Positions 35,613-48,680 are shown, counted from the stretch's first letter. The stretch is DNA of 64,000 bases from Ustilaginoidea virens (GCF_000687475.1 NC_057316.1:1116001-1180000), one strand, 5' to 3'. A program made the numbers and translations. The notes: generated by a model not told the origin, from the sequence alone.

Positions 35613-38600
35613 ATAAGTATATTTTTATCGATGGTCGTAATCTTCTTATTTTACCCTTTTTAGCATAAGGTTATACCGTTATTATTAGCTATTAGGATGC
35701 ACCTATTAAATATTAAGGGTATGGTTAATAATAGCCTCGTTTTAGGCTTTACGTTAAAGCCTGCCTTAATAAGCTCTAATTCCTCTTATTGGAAAAAGGC
35801 ATTATTATTTAATCTAAGGGTATTATCAGTCTGTATACCTATAATACTAAAGTATATAATATCGCTAGTATCGTCGGATATTAATAAATAGGGGTTATAG
35901 GTTAAAGTAGTTATGCCTAACTTCTCACGATAGTGCCGGAAGTATATTGCCTACCAGTAGGTGCCTACCTCAGCTATTCCGTATAATAGCTTTACTACTT
36001 TTATGATCGTATTATCGGGGTATTAATGTGCTATCTGCTTAGGTAGTTTAGCGATAATCGATCTATTAAGGGTGGTAAATGACTATATATAAGCCTATAT
36101 AATATTATATATCTAGAGGAATAGGCCGTAAGACTATTATAGTAATAGAGCTATTAATATTAGTAGCCGTTAATTTGCCTATTAAATTATAGGGGATTAA
36201 ATTAATATTAATCGCTTCTCGTTATTACTATAACTTTATATTATAAGCCTAGACTTCTCGTACGGGGTATTTATACCTTTGCCTTTAATTTCCCATACTA
36301 TACGTAAGTTGAATAGGCGTTAGGCTCTATATTAACTAATATTAAAGGTAATAAATTTAAATATATTACGGGCTTATAGTGCTTTTATCTCTATACGGTT
36401 AGACTGCTTAAAAGGGGCTCTAGGGGTTATAATCTTCCCTTCCTAGCGTAATTAGCTAGTAAGCTATAGGTCGGCTTACTCTTTCGCGGTAAGGAAAGAG
36501 ATATTAATAATGGTATTATAAGCTATAGCATTAATAAAAGCTTTTTTTTAGTCCTTATTCATTATAATATTAGATACTACCCTTACTGGTGATAGTGATA
36601 ATTGCCTGGCTTAATCAGACCCAGTAGCTAGCGACGGTTATATCGCGGCTGTAGGTATTAATAATATTGCGATTATAGGTATTATTGATAATGTCGCGAT
36701 TATAAGTATCATTAATGATGTCTTAGCTGTAGGTATTATTGCGGCTAAAGGTGCGGCTGCAGCTAGTATCTTGATTTCTATCCGGCCGGGGCAGGCCGGG
36801 CCTTCGGTATAGATAATATCTTTAGTATCGTTAGGGTCGTAATTATATAGCTTAACGACTATTAACTAGAATTTAATTGGGCTATATAGTATCTATATGA
36901 TATAGGTCTTACTATCGAGGCTAATTAGCTGGTATAGCCTATACTATCTACCCTTTTCTCTCTATACCTATATATCTAACTATAGGGGTAGTCGGTGGAT
37001 AGACTATATATTTAGGCCATTCTATTAGGCGAGGGCATCGTAGACCTAGCGCTTTACGAGGCATTTCCTAGCTTTATTAGTAGCCTTTCATAATATTAAG
37101 GCATATTATAATATTAGTAAGCTAGGGGGTAAATTATCTGTAAGTCGAGGATATACTCTAAAGACCAATAATATAGGCACTAGACCGTTAGGTCTAGCGG
37201 AATCGTTAATAGCCTTTATAGTAAGCTGTAACTTCTATTCCTTTATTATTAGGTCGCCTATTTTATTATTAATAATGGTATAGGCTTGGCGTAATAGGGC
37301 GTAATATCTTTCGACTTTGCTAATACTATTATAGGCTTCTATAGGGATTTTATCTATATTGATAGATAAAAGCCAGGCATTATAATAGAATTCGGTAGAG
37401 GCGAAGTTAGGTCTAGTATTATAAACTATCTAGTCTGGCGGGTTAAGGTAGGTATTAATTTAGTATTCTTTAAAGGCATTTTAAACGTCTTAGGCCTTTT
37501 ATCTCTATAATTTAAAGAACCTAGCTACCTAGAAGCTTATTGCAGCATCTATAATATATAATACCGGCCGATTATTAATATAAAGGATATTAATAATAAT
37601 TTTATAATTAAATTAGTAGGTATTATTATCCTTAAGGGTGAATTTAAATCGGCTGGGTGCTTTTGCGTTTATTTAGTATTAATAGCATATATAGGTGATG
37701 CTTTCGATGATATTGCGGTTAATATTATTATAACTAGCTTATTAAAGTAATTTAGAGAGCCTATTAATAGAGGGGTGCCCGAATCGATAATATAGCTAAT
37801 AGATTTCCTATAACGATAGATGGAAGGCTATAGTATCTATAACATTAAGAGTCTACTATAGATATCCCTATTTCCTAATAATTAGAACTTTAGTATCCCT
37901 TTAGATTAATAGGTTATTAATATTATTAAGCTTTACGCCTATTCTATCTATATCTCTAATAAAATATAGGAAGGGGATACTACTATTAAGAATGTAGAAG
38001 GGGATATTACTAAATATTATTAGGATATTCAGTATACTAGAGGATATAATAAAGCTAGCGCCAAAGTTTACTATATGCTTCTTATTAGTCGCCTTAATAG
38101 TTAGGGTCTTTATTAATCTCATTAGGGCCCTTGCTTAACCTAGGCCTACTATTAATAGGCCAGAGGCGCTAGTATCTAGTAGGATTCTGTAGAAAGTATA
38201 ATCGCTATAATATTCTTCTTCTAGAAGGGCAGAATTATAGTTAGATAAAGGCATTCGGAAGGGGTTAATCTATAAGAAGGCGTATTAATATAATTTATCT
38301 TATAGTACTTATAACGTCTTAATAGATAATAATAGTAATAGTTCTTACCTAAGGGCTAGGAAATACTATATAGCTGTGATTTGCAGTATAATAGTATTTT
38401 CTATATCCTATTATGTATCCCCTGCTATTATTACCTTGATATTACCGATAATATCGTTAAGGTTAGCCTCTATATTTTTTTCTTTAAGGCCTTAGGGGCC
38501 AGGCTTTTTATATTTCTATAAGAAAATATAGAATTTCTTATTATTAAAGGCAGTATAGTAGGATCGGTTCTTTATCTATTAGTCCTTTGATTTTTATTAC

Positions 38601-41196
38601 TTTTTAGTAGAGTAGTTAGATAACTAATATCCTATTTTATTACAAACGAAGTATCTTCTTTAATAAGGCTTAATTAAAAAGGCACGATTTTATTATTTAA
38701 AGCGGCATTAAGAGGGTCTATATTGTTAGGGGCATTAATACCAATTGTAGGATTAACTATATCTATAATCTATAAATAATACTATATTATTAGCGATATT
38801 AATATCTTTAATATCCTAATATTATTAAGGCTATTATTAAAGGAAATAATGCTATTAAGTTATATAGGTAGTTTTATAGATAGAAAGGGATCGCTATAGG
38901 TTAGTAGCGAGGCTTTCGAATATAAGGGTATAACGATATAAGGCCTGGCTATACTTAGGGGTATCCCTTATAGTATTAAGGACTTATTAGTAAAGCTCTA
39001 TATTAGCTATAAAGGGGGGGAAAAGACTATAATATAGGCATTAAAGTTCTTCTAATAGGATATTAAGGCATTTTAGCTTTAACTTATTAGGATATTTTGC
39101 GATAGTTAATTAGAGTATTATTCTATTCTAATAGTGTAAATAGAATTGCTCTATGCTCTTATTTTTAAAATAGCTTTTAACTTTGCGGACTATATTATTA
39201 AAAGTAAGGGTATTACGGATGCGTTCGATAATATTAAAATAGTAGGTCTTAGTATCGCTAATTAGTATAATTTAAAAAGCTCTAGCGAATATATAATTAG
39301 GTAGTCCTAATAGGCGGTATTTACTTTTAAAGGATACCATCTTTAGTATAAGGAAGTTATCTATCTTACTATTATATCTATTCTCTATATAATAGCTATA
39401 TAAAAGGTCAGATATCTTTTTTAATATATTATTAAACCTAGTTTAGGAATAATCTTCTTAATAGTATTATTATTCTAGAGGGTATTTTAGAATAGCTTAT
39501 CGGCAGCCTTATAGTAGGCTAGTAGGATCTCTAGGTTAGCCTAGGTATATTAGTCCTCCTATTAAAACCGTCTATTTATCGGCCTAAATAGGCCGATATT
39601 AGCGGGAAGGGCTAGATGCCATGCCTATTTTTAGTATTATCGGATAAGGCGTTAGGGCCTATAGGCCGCAATACTGCGGTTTATGATATCTAGTATTAAA
39701 GGCGGTATTAGCTTAGAAGGTATTATTATTGGGGTCTTCTATAGAAGGAAGCATATTATTAGGGCCTATAACCTAAGCTTTATTGGGTATACTATAACCT
39801 CGAGGGGTATTAAGGTAGCCGCTTCGGCTAGCCCGGCTAAAGGTATAACCCCTAGGGTATAATATTTAGTCGGTCGGGCTATAGTCTTCGTCGGCTATTG
39901 CATATTATTAATAGCGGGAGCTTTCCCCTGCTTCGAATAGCGACTTATTATAAATAGGCGTTTTCCCTTTTAGTTATTAAGACTGGCCCCTTTCTTTTTC
40001 GGTAGGGATAAGGGCAAAAGGCTTCTTTAATATTAAAGGGGGGACAATAGGTTATTATAACTATAATTATACCACCCTTAGTATTATGAAGTCCCTTAAT
40101 ATTAAGGCTTATAAGGATCTTCTTAATAATATTCCTATAATTATTATAGGCGCTTATAATAAATACCGTAAGCCTGTATATAAGCCTATAACTTCTTAGT
40201 CGAAATTGCCGATAGGTACTAATGCTTCCCTATAAGGGTTAAGTCGTAATCGGAATATTTTATGCCTTAATTAATAGTCTATCTCTTCTTAAGGCTATTT
40301 AAGGTTCTATTATTATTAAAGGTATTCTATTAAGGTAGGTATTATAATAGAACCTAATGCTCCGATATATACACCGTGATCCTATAGGTATATACGGAAT
40401 TCGCATAGGAATAGAGGATTAACGCAGTTAAATAGTTGTTTATCCTATTTACTATAGTCATCGTAGAATAGTTCCTATAGGTTATCGTTAATTATACGGT
40501 CTTTCTTATAGGTATAAATTAAGAAGGCTAAGCGGTTATATAATACTATAGTGGTAGTATTAGGGGTAATTAGCTCTATTGCAGTAGCCTAATTATTATC
40601 GAGTAAGGGGGCAAATCGTTATAGCCTTTTAGGTAGTGCTAGCTATAATATTAATAATCGTAATCGTATTATAGTGTTAAGAGGAGGGTTTAAGAGGGGG
40701 GGGGGATATATTGCAAAGAGTATAATATTTACTCTTATAAGGAGTATAAGATTCGATTTTATAAGGAGTATAAGATTTAAGAGGGCTTTTATCTATAAGG
40801 GTATCTATAAGGATATCTATAAGGGTAAAAGAAAGAAAGAAAGGGGTTAGTTAGTAAGATAACTATTTAATAGAATAGGCTATTTGCCTCCTATAGTAAG
40901 TAGGTGACTATTTAATAGAATAGGTTAGCCGCCTCTTAAATACTAAGGGTATCTTTAAAGATCGTAATAGTTAGTATATTTTCTTCTTTTGTGATAGACA
41001 GAGGTAGAAGAGGTCTATATCGTTTTTCTAATTAGTCGGTAGTATAACTATTTAATGGAATAGGTTATCTGCCTTCCTAATTAGTACGATTTGCAATAGA
41101 AATCGTCTCTTCGAGAGTAATCTTGCTGATCTATAATGCACCGTCTTTATGGGATGTAATTATCCTATGAGTGGTGATATTACTACCACTGATTAA

Positions 41197-41526
41197 TATT
41201 GATATAAACTCGGGGTACCTAGTTGTATGTAGGGTCGCGCGTGTGGTATTATGTACCGTGAGGTTACTAAGTAAAGGATTTGATTGCTTTACTAATAACT
41301 GACTATCTAAAAGGAAAGAAAGGAAGCAAAAGAGGGTAATTATACGATATGGCCTTTTTGTGCGTACTATGGTTACGTGCATCGGCGCAGTCGGGCCGGG
41401 CTGCCCGCGTGCCCTACCGGGCTTAGGGGTAAAGGGGCAAAAGTGGCTACATCGTGCGCAATGGGTATGCGCGGCACATCCGTCGCAATGTGCCCAATTG
41501 GGCACCTTGCGACAGCGATTCCGACA
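41197..41526 (-). repeat. 5' LTR (minus sense) of copia element C
   Basis: 330 bp, the counterpart of 23755-24084. It ends ATTCCGACA on the plus strand with intact CA, where the other copy has ATTCCGATA. The frames 41131-41529 (-) and 41360-41572 (+) are chance frames in the LTR. Confidence 0.9.
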
Positions 41527-41982
41527 CAATAAGTATTATTTATTTTATATATTTATTATATATATACTATAAAGTACTATATATAAAGGGTATATTTTAC
41601 TCTTATTTAAGTAGTAATTAAAGAATGTTAGATGTCTTTTATTAGTAAGCTCCGCATACCACAATATCAAATAGTGCACAAGTGGTTAAGTCCGAACGAC
41701 CCTACTTACGTCTGATACTGTCGTAGCTATATCTAATTTTTGTCTCTTTGCTTCTAGTCCACTAAATCGCTGACAAATATATCGAATCAAATTAATGAAT
41801 TAAAGATCGCGAGCTCGCAGTGCATAGCAGCAGTTCATTTCCCCTTCGACGTCAATCAATCGCCTGTGGAATGGGAAACGGTATTCTGTCGTAACCAGCC
41901 ACCTCCTTATTGTGCAATATCAACTAAGGGTCCATTTGAATTGAATAATCACCAAGTTGCGAATCACGAGAAACTAGCCATC
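41527..41982. other. Repeat-to-gene border and upstream region of the sphingoid base kinase gene
   Basis: 41527-41690 is AT-rich; its first five bases (CAATA) are the right target duplication of copia element C. From about 41690 normal composition returns. 41700-41982 is the likely promoter and leader; the in-frame region upstream of 41983 has no ATG. Confidence 0.6.
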
Positions 41983-43714
41983 ATGGAGAATGCCAACGGA
42001 CAAGCGAGCACCGATTGCACACACCTGGTCCTTGGGGACGAGAGGATCATTGCACTCTTCACCAACGATAACAGTCTCAAACTCTACGGTAGCTCATATC
42101 CCATGGCCTGGCTCAGCATTCTTACCAACTCGTTGAAACAGAACCAAATCCCAGAAACAGACTTCGCTCTGCATGCAAGTTAATTTTGAAAGGTTAGAAA
42201 CGATTGCGAACTCGGGGACACGCTGGTCGGTTTTTTTTTTTTACAACTAATGACATGTAGACTCGTCTGGCAACAGCGTCATTCCTCTATACAACGTGTT
42301 ATGGATAGAAGTCTCTGTTGGTAAACTAGTGGTGGACTATGCTGCGCAACCGTCGAAGGCATCGATCAAACTCGAGAAGTGGACCTTCGACCTGTCGCAA
42401 AGGCCTGAGTCTCCGGAATCGCCGGAGCCGGAGCATTTTGTAGCTGCTGTTCTTGCACAGGCGTACAGCGGCTCTCAAGTCCGCAGAAGGGCTTACGTGC
42501 TCATTAATCCTCACTCGGGCCCGGGGGCCGCCCTGCGGAAGTGGCACATTAACGTTCAACCACTCCTTGAAGCTGCTAGGATGAAGCTTGACGTCGTCAC
42601 GCTGAAACGAGGGGGAGAGGCTATCGAACTCGCGGAGAAAGTCGACATTGACAGGTACGATACCATTATGGCATGTTCCGGAGACGGCACTCCGCATGAA
42701 ATTTTCAATGGCTTAGCGAGGCGTCCAGATGCCTCCCGGGCTTTATCAAGAATCGCTATAAGTCACATTCCATGTGGGTCAGGTAATGCAATGTCCTGCA
42801 ACCTCTATGGAACACACAGGGCCGCCTTGGCTGCTTTGGCAATCATCAAGGGTTGTGTCACAGCCCTGGACCTCATCTCAATTACACAGGGTGGCCGGCG
42901 CTCGATATCTTTCCTGTCTCAGTCCCTTGGAATCGTCGCCGAGAGTGACCTTGGAACAGAGAATCTCAGATGGATGGGGGACTCGCGATTTGAGGTCGGC
43001 GTCTTGATGAGGATTTTCCGCCGTCGATGCTATCCGTGCGACTTGGCCGTCAAAGCGGAGGTCGTCAACAAGGAGGACATTAGAGTCCATTATAAAGAGC
43101 ATACGAATCGGTCCAGACTCAAAGAGATGCTTCCACCTGAAATTCACCAGGATGGCAACAACCTGGGTCTTCCAGCACTGAAGTATGGTACTGTGCAGGA
43201 TCAACTACCAGATGAATGGGACGTGATAAAGTGTGACAAGATTGGCAATTTCTATTGTGGAAATGTAAGCATGCCAGCCCTTTCAACACCTCCACTGTTT
43301 GCAATTTCCCTGCATCCGCCTATGAGGACGCTGACGTTGATTTAGATGGCTTACATGGCACCAGACGCAAATTTCTTCTCTGCAGCAGTAGCCAACGACG
43401 GCTGCATGGATCTTGTAACTATAAACGGTGATCTCTCTCCTATTACAGCAACCAAGCTTCTCTACTCGGTCGATAATGGGAAATTCTTTGACAATGCCCA
43501 CGTGCAATACAAAAAAGTATCGGCGTATCGCATTACACCGAGAGATCAAAAGGACGGGTACATCAGCATTGATGGCGAACGAGTACCCTTTGAGCCATTC
43601 CAGGCTGAGGTTCATCAGGGTCTGGGGAGAGTAATTTCCAAGCGGGGGATTTTTGAGGCAGAGGGGCCTGCGAATTGGAATACCGGAGACGCTAACAGAA
43701 TTATCTCTGTGTAA
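41983..43714 (+). CDS. lcb4: Sphingoid long-chain base kinase (Lcb4/Lcb5 type)
   Basis: It phosphorylates sphingoid bases such as dihydrosphingosine and phytosphingosine with ATP, producing the signalling phosphates that are later broken down by the lyase. Three exons: 41983-42178, 42261-43264, 43346-43714, with introns of 82 and 81 bp, giving 522 residues. 41983 is the first in-frame ATG. The diacylglycerol-kinase-like catalytic motifs are complete: INPHSGPG at about 147-154, SGDGTPHE at about 205-212 (nucleotide loop) and PCGSGNAMS at about 236-244. The C-terminal half contains GTVQDQLP and ends with a substrate-side region including YISIDGERVPFEPFQAEVH. The N-terminal 110 residues are the variable part of fungal Lcb kinases. 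It is the first gene after the repeat block, and the gene 445 bp downstream runs in the same direction. Lcb4 and Lcb5 cannot be told apart from sequence alone. Confidence 0.93.
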
Positions 43715-44158
43715 TGAATCGCAATGGCATGTTGTTCAACGCTTTGAATAGTAGCAACTACGTGGAACAGTGTGTGCGCAAGAACTGAGAGAAGTGATAC
43801 CCCCTTTCGTCAATTTGGTTGGAATTTTCCCTTTTTTTTCTCTCTCTTATTTCTTTCTTTCTCGAGCAATGTCACGAGTCATGTCATCGGATTGTATATA
43901 TTATTAAATACTTCCTGGGAGAAGAATGAGTATTCTTTTCCTTCTAAATCTCGTAACAGGATATATATTACGTACCTACCCAGTTATTCCAGTTATTCCG
44001 TTTTTGGTCGGGGGAAATCATTAGGGGCAGATTTAGAAGGGTACAGGCACAGGAGGGTGAGGGGCAGCAGCACCATGTAATGTGCCTCCGTCAACGCCGC
44101 GGTCCGCCTGCCTGGCGCCGAGAAACAAAACGATATCGACAAGAGCTTGCGGAGTAAC

Positions 44159-45163
44159 ATGGCCAACAATCGAGCCATGAAAGAGACTTCAGGTCCCTGG
44201 GGCCGGCTGAAGTCTCTGCAGCAAGATCCACTAGAAAGCATGGGATTACCGTCAAAGGGTGATATGAGGTCAGCCTCTTTCCCCCCTCAGCCAAACAATC
44301 AGCCAGCACTGAAATTGTCCTGGTTACAGATTGCTAACGATAAGATCAAAAGGCTACTTGACTTCAAGGTTCAGGAGGCGTTTTACACCAAGATTGTGGA
44401 TCGATACATGGCCATTTGCTCAGATGCAGGTCAAGGCGTCGAACTGCTGCGACGATTCTCATCCCTTCGTATTCTTGACTCACTGAATGTCCAGAGTTGC
44501 TCCGGCGCTTCGGGTGCTGTGAGCGATTGCACTGGTGCGATTTCTGGAAAATTCACGGAAGGAACTGCTAGATCCAAAAACCTTCCAAACATCCTCACGG
44601 CGTTGCGGAAACTGAGAGAAGGGGTTGTCGCGGCGAAACGGATGGATGTATTTGCGGCGCAGGTGTATTTATTCTCCATAAGGACGTCGATTCTCGCCCG
44701 AGATCCTGAATCTTACCACCCCGCCATTCTCCATTTGCTACGCGTTATTCAGCCTCGAGCCTCTCTTACACCCTCAGAGGTCGACGAAGTCGCCGGGTAT
44801 CTGGTGCTGGACGCGGCGTGCCGAAGGAGGCAGCTGGCCGAAGCCGTCAGCCTCCGTCACCAGTATGGACTGCGAGACAATTATGTGAAAGAGGCTCTCC
44901 ATGCAGTCATACACGACAACTATGCTGCTTTCAGGCGCATACAGCGACGCATAGACGGGTACAAAGCGAGGCTCATGGAATGGGCAGATAAGGACATGCG
45001 GTTGCATAGTCTCAAATGTTTGGGCCGAACCTATCACTCCGTAGACCTGAAGTTTCTAGAGACTATTACAGAATCAAGTTGGAACGATTTAAGAGCAAAA
45101 GATGGAGTTGGATGGGAGTTGATGGAGGGTAAAGTGATTATTCGCAAGGTAAAGAATCGGTAG
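44159..45163 (+). CDS. CSN8/PSMD8/eIF3K-like protein
   Basis: A single exon of 334 residues. ATG 44159 is the first ATG of the frame (MANNRAMKETSGPWGRLKSL). The N-terminal 70 residues look disordered. From about residue 75 the protein is mainly helical, with NILTALRKLREGVVAAKRMD near 145 and SEVDEVAGYLVLDAACRRRQ near 208. The C-terminus WELMEGKVIIRKVKNR resembles the winged-helix end of the CSN8/PSMD8/eIF3K family, whose members are small subunits of the COP9 signalosome, proteasome lid and eIF3. I recall filamentous-fungal proteins of this size annotated that way, but the assignment is from overall pattern and which complex it belongs to is not clear. Composition is normal and there is no sign of damage. 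Confidence 0.55.
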   Translation: MANNRAMKETSGPWGRLKSLQQDPLESMGLPSKGDMRSASFPPQPNNQPALKLSWLQIANDKIKRLLDFKVQEAFYTKIVDRYMAICSDAGQGVELLRRFSSLRILDSLNVQSCSGASGAVSDCTGAISGKFTEGTARSKNLPNILTALRKLREGVVAAKRMDVFAAQVYLFSIRTSILARDPESYHPAILHLLRVIQPRASLTPSEVDEVAGYLVLDAACRRRQLAEAVSLRHQYGLRDNYVKEALHAVIHDNYAAFRRIQRRIDGYKARLMEWADKDMRLHSLKCLGRTYHSVDLKFLETITESSWNDLRAKDGVGWELMEGKVIIRKVKNR

Positions 45164-46364
45164 CGTCCCTCACATAGTTGTGAGCTGGTCAGTATAATAT
45201 ACCATATAATCTGCGATCTTGTTCCGACATGGGAAAGACGGGCTGCGCGAGTCTGGAAGGCGGCGTGATACATCAAATGGCATGGCCAGACCCAGGGCAC
45301 CCGAACGGGTTGATGTCGAGACGTGAAAAACCACGAAGAAACATACCAAGTGTCGAGCACTGCGCGTAAGCGCAGATTGTTTAATTTTCAAATATATAGG
45401 ATCTGCAAGCCATAAAGATCGACCAATTGCTGATTTGAAGCCAATCATCTGGCACAGAGGTGATATCAGCTAAGGGTTTGATCTCGATAAAATGTGCAAG
45501 ACTTGTTGTGTAACAACTGGCTGGGAGCATATTCAGGAGTCTGGTTCCTCGAATTGACAGACATATGTTTATGAATCGGCCGCGGCGACCCTTCTTTATT
45601 TGCTTCGCATATAATCTTCTCTTCTGGGGATACTTTCCCATTCATCTCATCTGCTTCCTCTCCTGATTCGACGTATTTTGTGACACGCGCAACTACTAGC
45701 CCCCAAAGAACTGTGAACGGCTTGTAACTTCGAAGATGAATGGGTCCTAGATATTAACATACCTTACCCTAACGATATGAATGAATCGACTTACTGGTTA
45801 TCTAGCACTTGCCTAGGTACCAACCTACCATCCCACCAACCCAAGATACCTTGGTACCCAGTAAGTACCTAAGATACTAACAAGCATAATACATCCCCAT
45901 TTTGCATAGCACTAGCAGGGCATACCATAGCAATCGGGGTGGGTGGGATGAGGTTTTGTCTACGATTGACGGCTAGTGACATGTTGGAATGTTAGCGGGA
46001 AGGATAGACGTAGTCAATCGGTGTTCCTCCCGATTTATACATTGAAAGGAGGGATCAATAGGAGCATCTGATGGACCACACCATCCACACTCAAGTGGCA
46101 AAGAAGAAGAAATCGTCTCCAGCTATTAGCAGACAACGACCAGAATACATCTTCTCTAGAAGATACCAGTTGACATGTAAGAAACGTGACGGTTGCAACA
46201 GGGTATGTACTCCGTACCCCTACCTGTCATTGCGCGCCAGGCTGGTTTCTGGTGACAGTCACCCACTCGTCGGCTCTGAGAAGACAGTAGACATACCTGT
46301 TGTAGGGTTCTCGGTGACTATTGCTGTCTTATTACTGTTGGTAACATACAAAGGGAACCGTCTC

Positions 46365-46396
<32 letters not shown>

Positions 46397-46984
46397 GGGG
46401 TGGCGCGCGTAGGTAGGTAGATGGGGCCTTCAAGGTTGCTTTGAGTTTGGAGAGAAGCCTCGAACGTTTTAGCGCTAGTAATTCGATTAGTCCAGGATGC
46501 CAATAAGAGAGCGGGTCGTGTGGGGCTCGTCGCCCCGCGAACGAAACCTTGTCGCCCACTTCCACATCGCCCAATGCCACATACTCCGTACTCATCTGAC
46601 CTACTAGAGTTGGCTGGACCTGACATTATCCCCGTGCTTCTTTGTGCCACCTCTTGCCTTTTGCGTTCTTTCAGTTATCAAAGAAAAATGTTCTAAGACT
46701 TCTTGTTCCTGCTTTCAGCTGTGTACATGTTCTTTATACGCAGCAAGTCCTCGCTCTTTAGAACACATCATCATCTACCGAGACACTCTTGTTCGTCACG
46801 AATTCCTGCCGAGCAACTTATAGTGCCCGGCAAGGATAAAGAAAAGATAAACAGTCCGCCGCCCGAATTTTATCGCACTGCTGAGGCATACCTAGCGGTT
46901 ATTGCTACCTACGTTGACGTGGTCCTTTGATGGAAACGTTTTCTCGGGACCGTATCATCAATTAACTCTTCTTTGAATATCAGC
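45164..46984. other. 1.8-kb intergenic region with simple repeats and the Kes1-type gene promoter
   Basis: No credible gene. 45805-45880 is dense in CTAGGTACC/GGTACC/AGTACCTA words (also near 63825). 46365-46393 is a run of 29 A, which creates the apparent poly-lysine and poly-phenylalanine frames around it. The last few hundred bases before 46985 are the probable promoter and leader of the oxysterol-binding protein gene. Confidence 0.6.
46365..46393 (+). repeat. Poly(A) run, 29 bp
   Basis: An uninterrupted A run following CCGTCTC. It could be a plain mononucleotide repeat or the tail of an old retroposed copy; no element body is recognisable upstream. Confidence 0.85.
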
Positions 46985-48311
46985 ATGTCTGGATCTGCCA
47001 GTTCTGCTGCCTCTCAGGCAAGCAGTGGAAGTTGGTCGGCTTTCTTAAAGGTAAAAGCGAAGACGAAACGCTTGCAGACAATGCGACCTTTTAAGACACC
47101 ACTGACTCCATGGCACATCACAGTCTATTGCTTCCTTCAGTGGGGATCTATCTTCGCTTACCGCTCCGCCGTTTATCCTATCCTCACAGTCCCTGACCGA
47201 GTTCTCATCGTATTGGGCAACACATCCGCCAGTCTTCTCCGCCCCTGCGGCGGAATCCGACTCAGCTAAGCGAGCCATGTTGGTTTTGAGATGGTTCCTC
47301 TCTACCCTCAAATACCAATACGCCAGCCGGAGCGAAAAATTCGGGAATGAAAAGAAACCTCTGAATCCCTTTCTCGGAGAACTTTTCTTGGGTACCTGGA
47401 CGGACGAAGCTGGAGAAACTACGCTGATTTCCGAACAAGTGAGCCACCATCCTCCGACGACTGCCTACTGCATCCGCAACAACAAGTCTGGAGTTCAACT
47501 GGAGGGGTACAATGCGCAAAAAGCTACATTTAAAAGCACCATAATCGTCAAGCAGATCGGCCACGCCGTGCTTACAATTCCCGTCGGGTCTGGAGATGAG
47601 CCGCGAGCGGAGCACTATCTCATCACCCTGCCCTCCCTCCATATCGAGGGCTTAATTTTCGGATGCCCTTTTGTCGAGCTAGATGGGTCGAGCTACATAA
47701 CCAGCTCTAGTGGCTATACTGCCAAAATAGATTACAGTGGTAAAGGCTGGCTGTCTGGCAAGAAGAATAGCGTTCTTGCTACGCTTTATCCCACTGGTAA
47801 AGAGAAGGATGTGCTGTACAATGTAACAGGCCAGTGGACGAAGCAGTTGGAAATTTATCAAGGTGCTGCCAAGAACAACTCACCGTCAACATTGATCGCT
47901 ACTTACGACGTTGCGGCAACACCCCAGACTGAGCTCCGTCTTCTTGCGCTAGATAAGCAACATCCCCTCGAATCTCGCAGAGCTTGGGCCAAGGTTGCTG
48001 GAGCTATCCAGGTAGGCGATATGGATACTGTTTCAATCGAAAAGGGGAAAATAGAGAGAGCTCAACGCAACTTGCGCAACAAGGAACGATCAGAAAACCG
48101 CTCCTGGGAGCGGCGTTACTTCTCCGCTGAAACGGGCGAAGACGAAGTTCTCAAAGCTCTGGGTCATGTTGTGGGATTGCCGCTTGATGGTGATCAGGAT
48201 AAGACAGGTGGTTTGTGGAGGTTCGATCCAGCCAAGGCGGCTATGGCGGCATCGCAAATCCTGAATGACGAAGAGGTTCATACAATAGAGAGAGACGTCT
48301 TGGGACAGTAG
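46985..48311 (+). CDS. kes1: Oxysterol-binding protein, Kes1/Osh4 type
   Basis: A soluble lipid exchanger of the OSBP-related family that moves ergosterol and phosphatidylinositol 4-phosphate between membranes and restrains Golgi secretion. Two exons: 46985-47050 and 47124-48311, intron 73 bp, total 417 residues, the short form without PH or ankyrin domains, like yeast Osh4 (434). ATG 46985 gives MSGSASSAASQASSGSWSAF. The lid and sterol-pocket start SLTAPPFILSS lies near residue 32. The family signature EQVSHHPP is at 126-133, with the paired histidines that bind PI4P. The C-terminal part has the usual charged helix near SENRSWERRYFSAETGEDEV. Its 3' end converges on the aldolase gene, with 369 bp between the stops. 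Position beside the sphingoid base kinase gene is noted, but no functional link can be drawn from it. Confidence 0.94.
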
Positions 48312-48680
48312 CCTTGCTATTCGATATGAAGATTTTTTTTGAAGTTCCTACGAAACGAAGCTGGAGAGCAAGAGTTTCTGAGTGCCGTTTAATAAGGCTT
48401 TACCATGTACCGTAATCGTTCACGTTGGCATGGTATTTCACGCTCGCATTATACTGCGGTTTTGCCCGGTTACGAAGAGAATGTCACTGTCACAGGAAAT
48501 ATAAAAACGAAGAGCAAGGCCATGTTGTAAGAATATTCAATTTTGACCTTCGTTTTTCCACTTCCGTTCATTGGCTCCTACTCTCAGTTGACCCGCACTT
48601 TCCGAACCTTCGAAATATATCGCCATGCAGTCCCAGTTTCCTGGTCTGATGGAATAGTGTAGTGTACGGTTCGGTAAAAC

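Larger units (their letters stand above)
23755..41526 (-). mobile_element. Ty1/copia LTR retrotransposon (element C), RIP-degraded, split by a nested insertion
   Basis: Two 330-bp LTRs (23755-24084 and 41197-41526) bracket a minus-strand copia element of about 7.3 kb once the nested 10.5-kb insertion (25158-35612) is removed. Ends are TATTGATATAAAC (RIP form of TGTTGATATAAAC) and ATTCCGACA. The flanking five bases are CAACA (23750-23754) and CAATA (41527-41531), a target duplication with one C-to-T change of RIP type. On the minus strand, a protease-like FGASFIISSSIL followed by SSIPFLYFIRDIDR reads near 37900-38120. An RT part with SDDTSDIIYFSIIGIQTDNT is near 35820-35890. An RNase H part with NGSFANNKDLSSQIGYVIML lies near 24860-24930. 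Many stops; dead. Confidence 0.85.

Noticed and set aside
42326..43615. Long minus-strand frames opposite the sphingoid base kinase
   Set aside because: Mirror frames of a well-supported spliced gene on the plus strand.
46071..46650. Frames with poly-lysine or poly-phenylalanine tails around 46390
   Set aside because: Produced by the 29-base A run; no domain and no consistent start.
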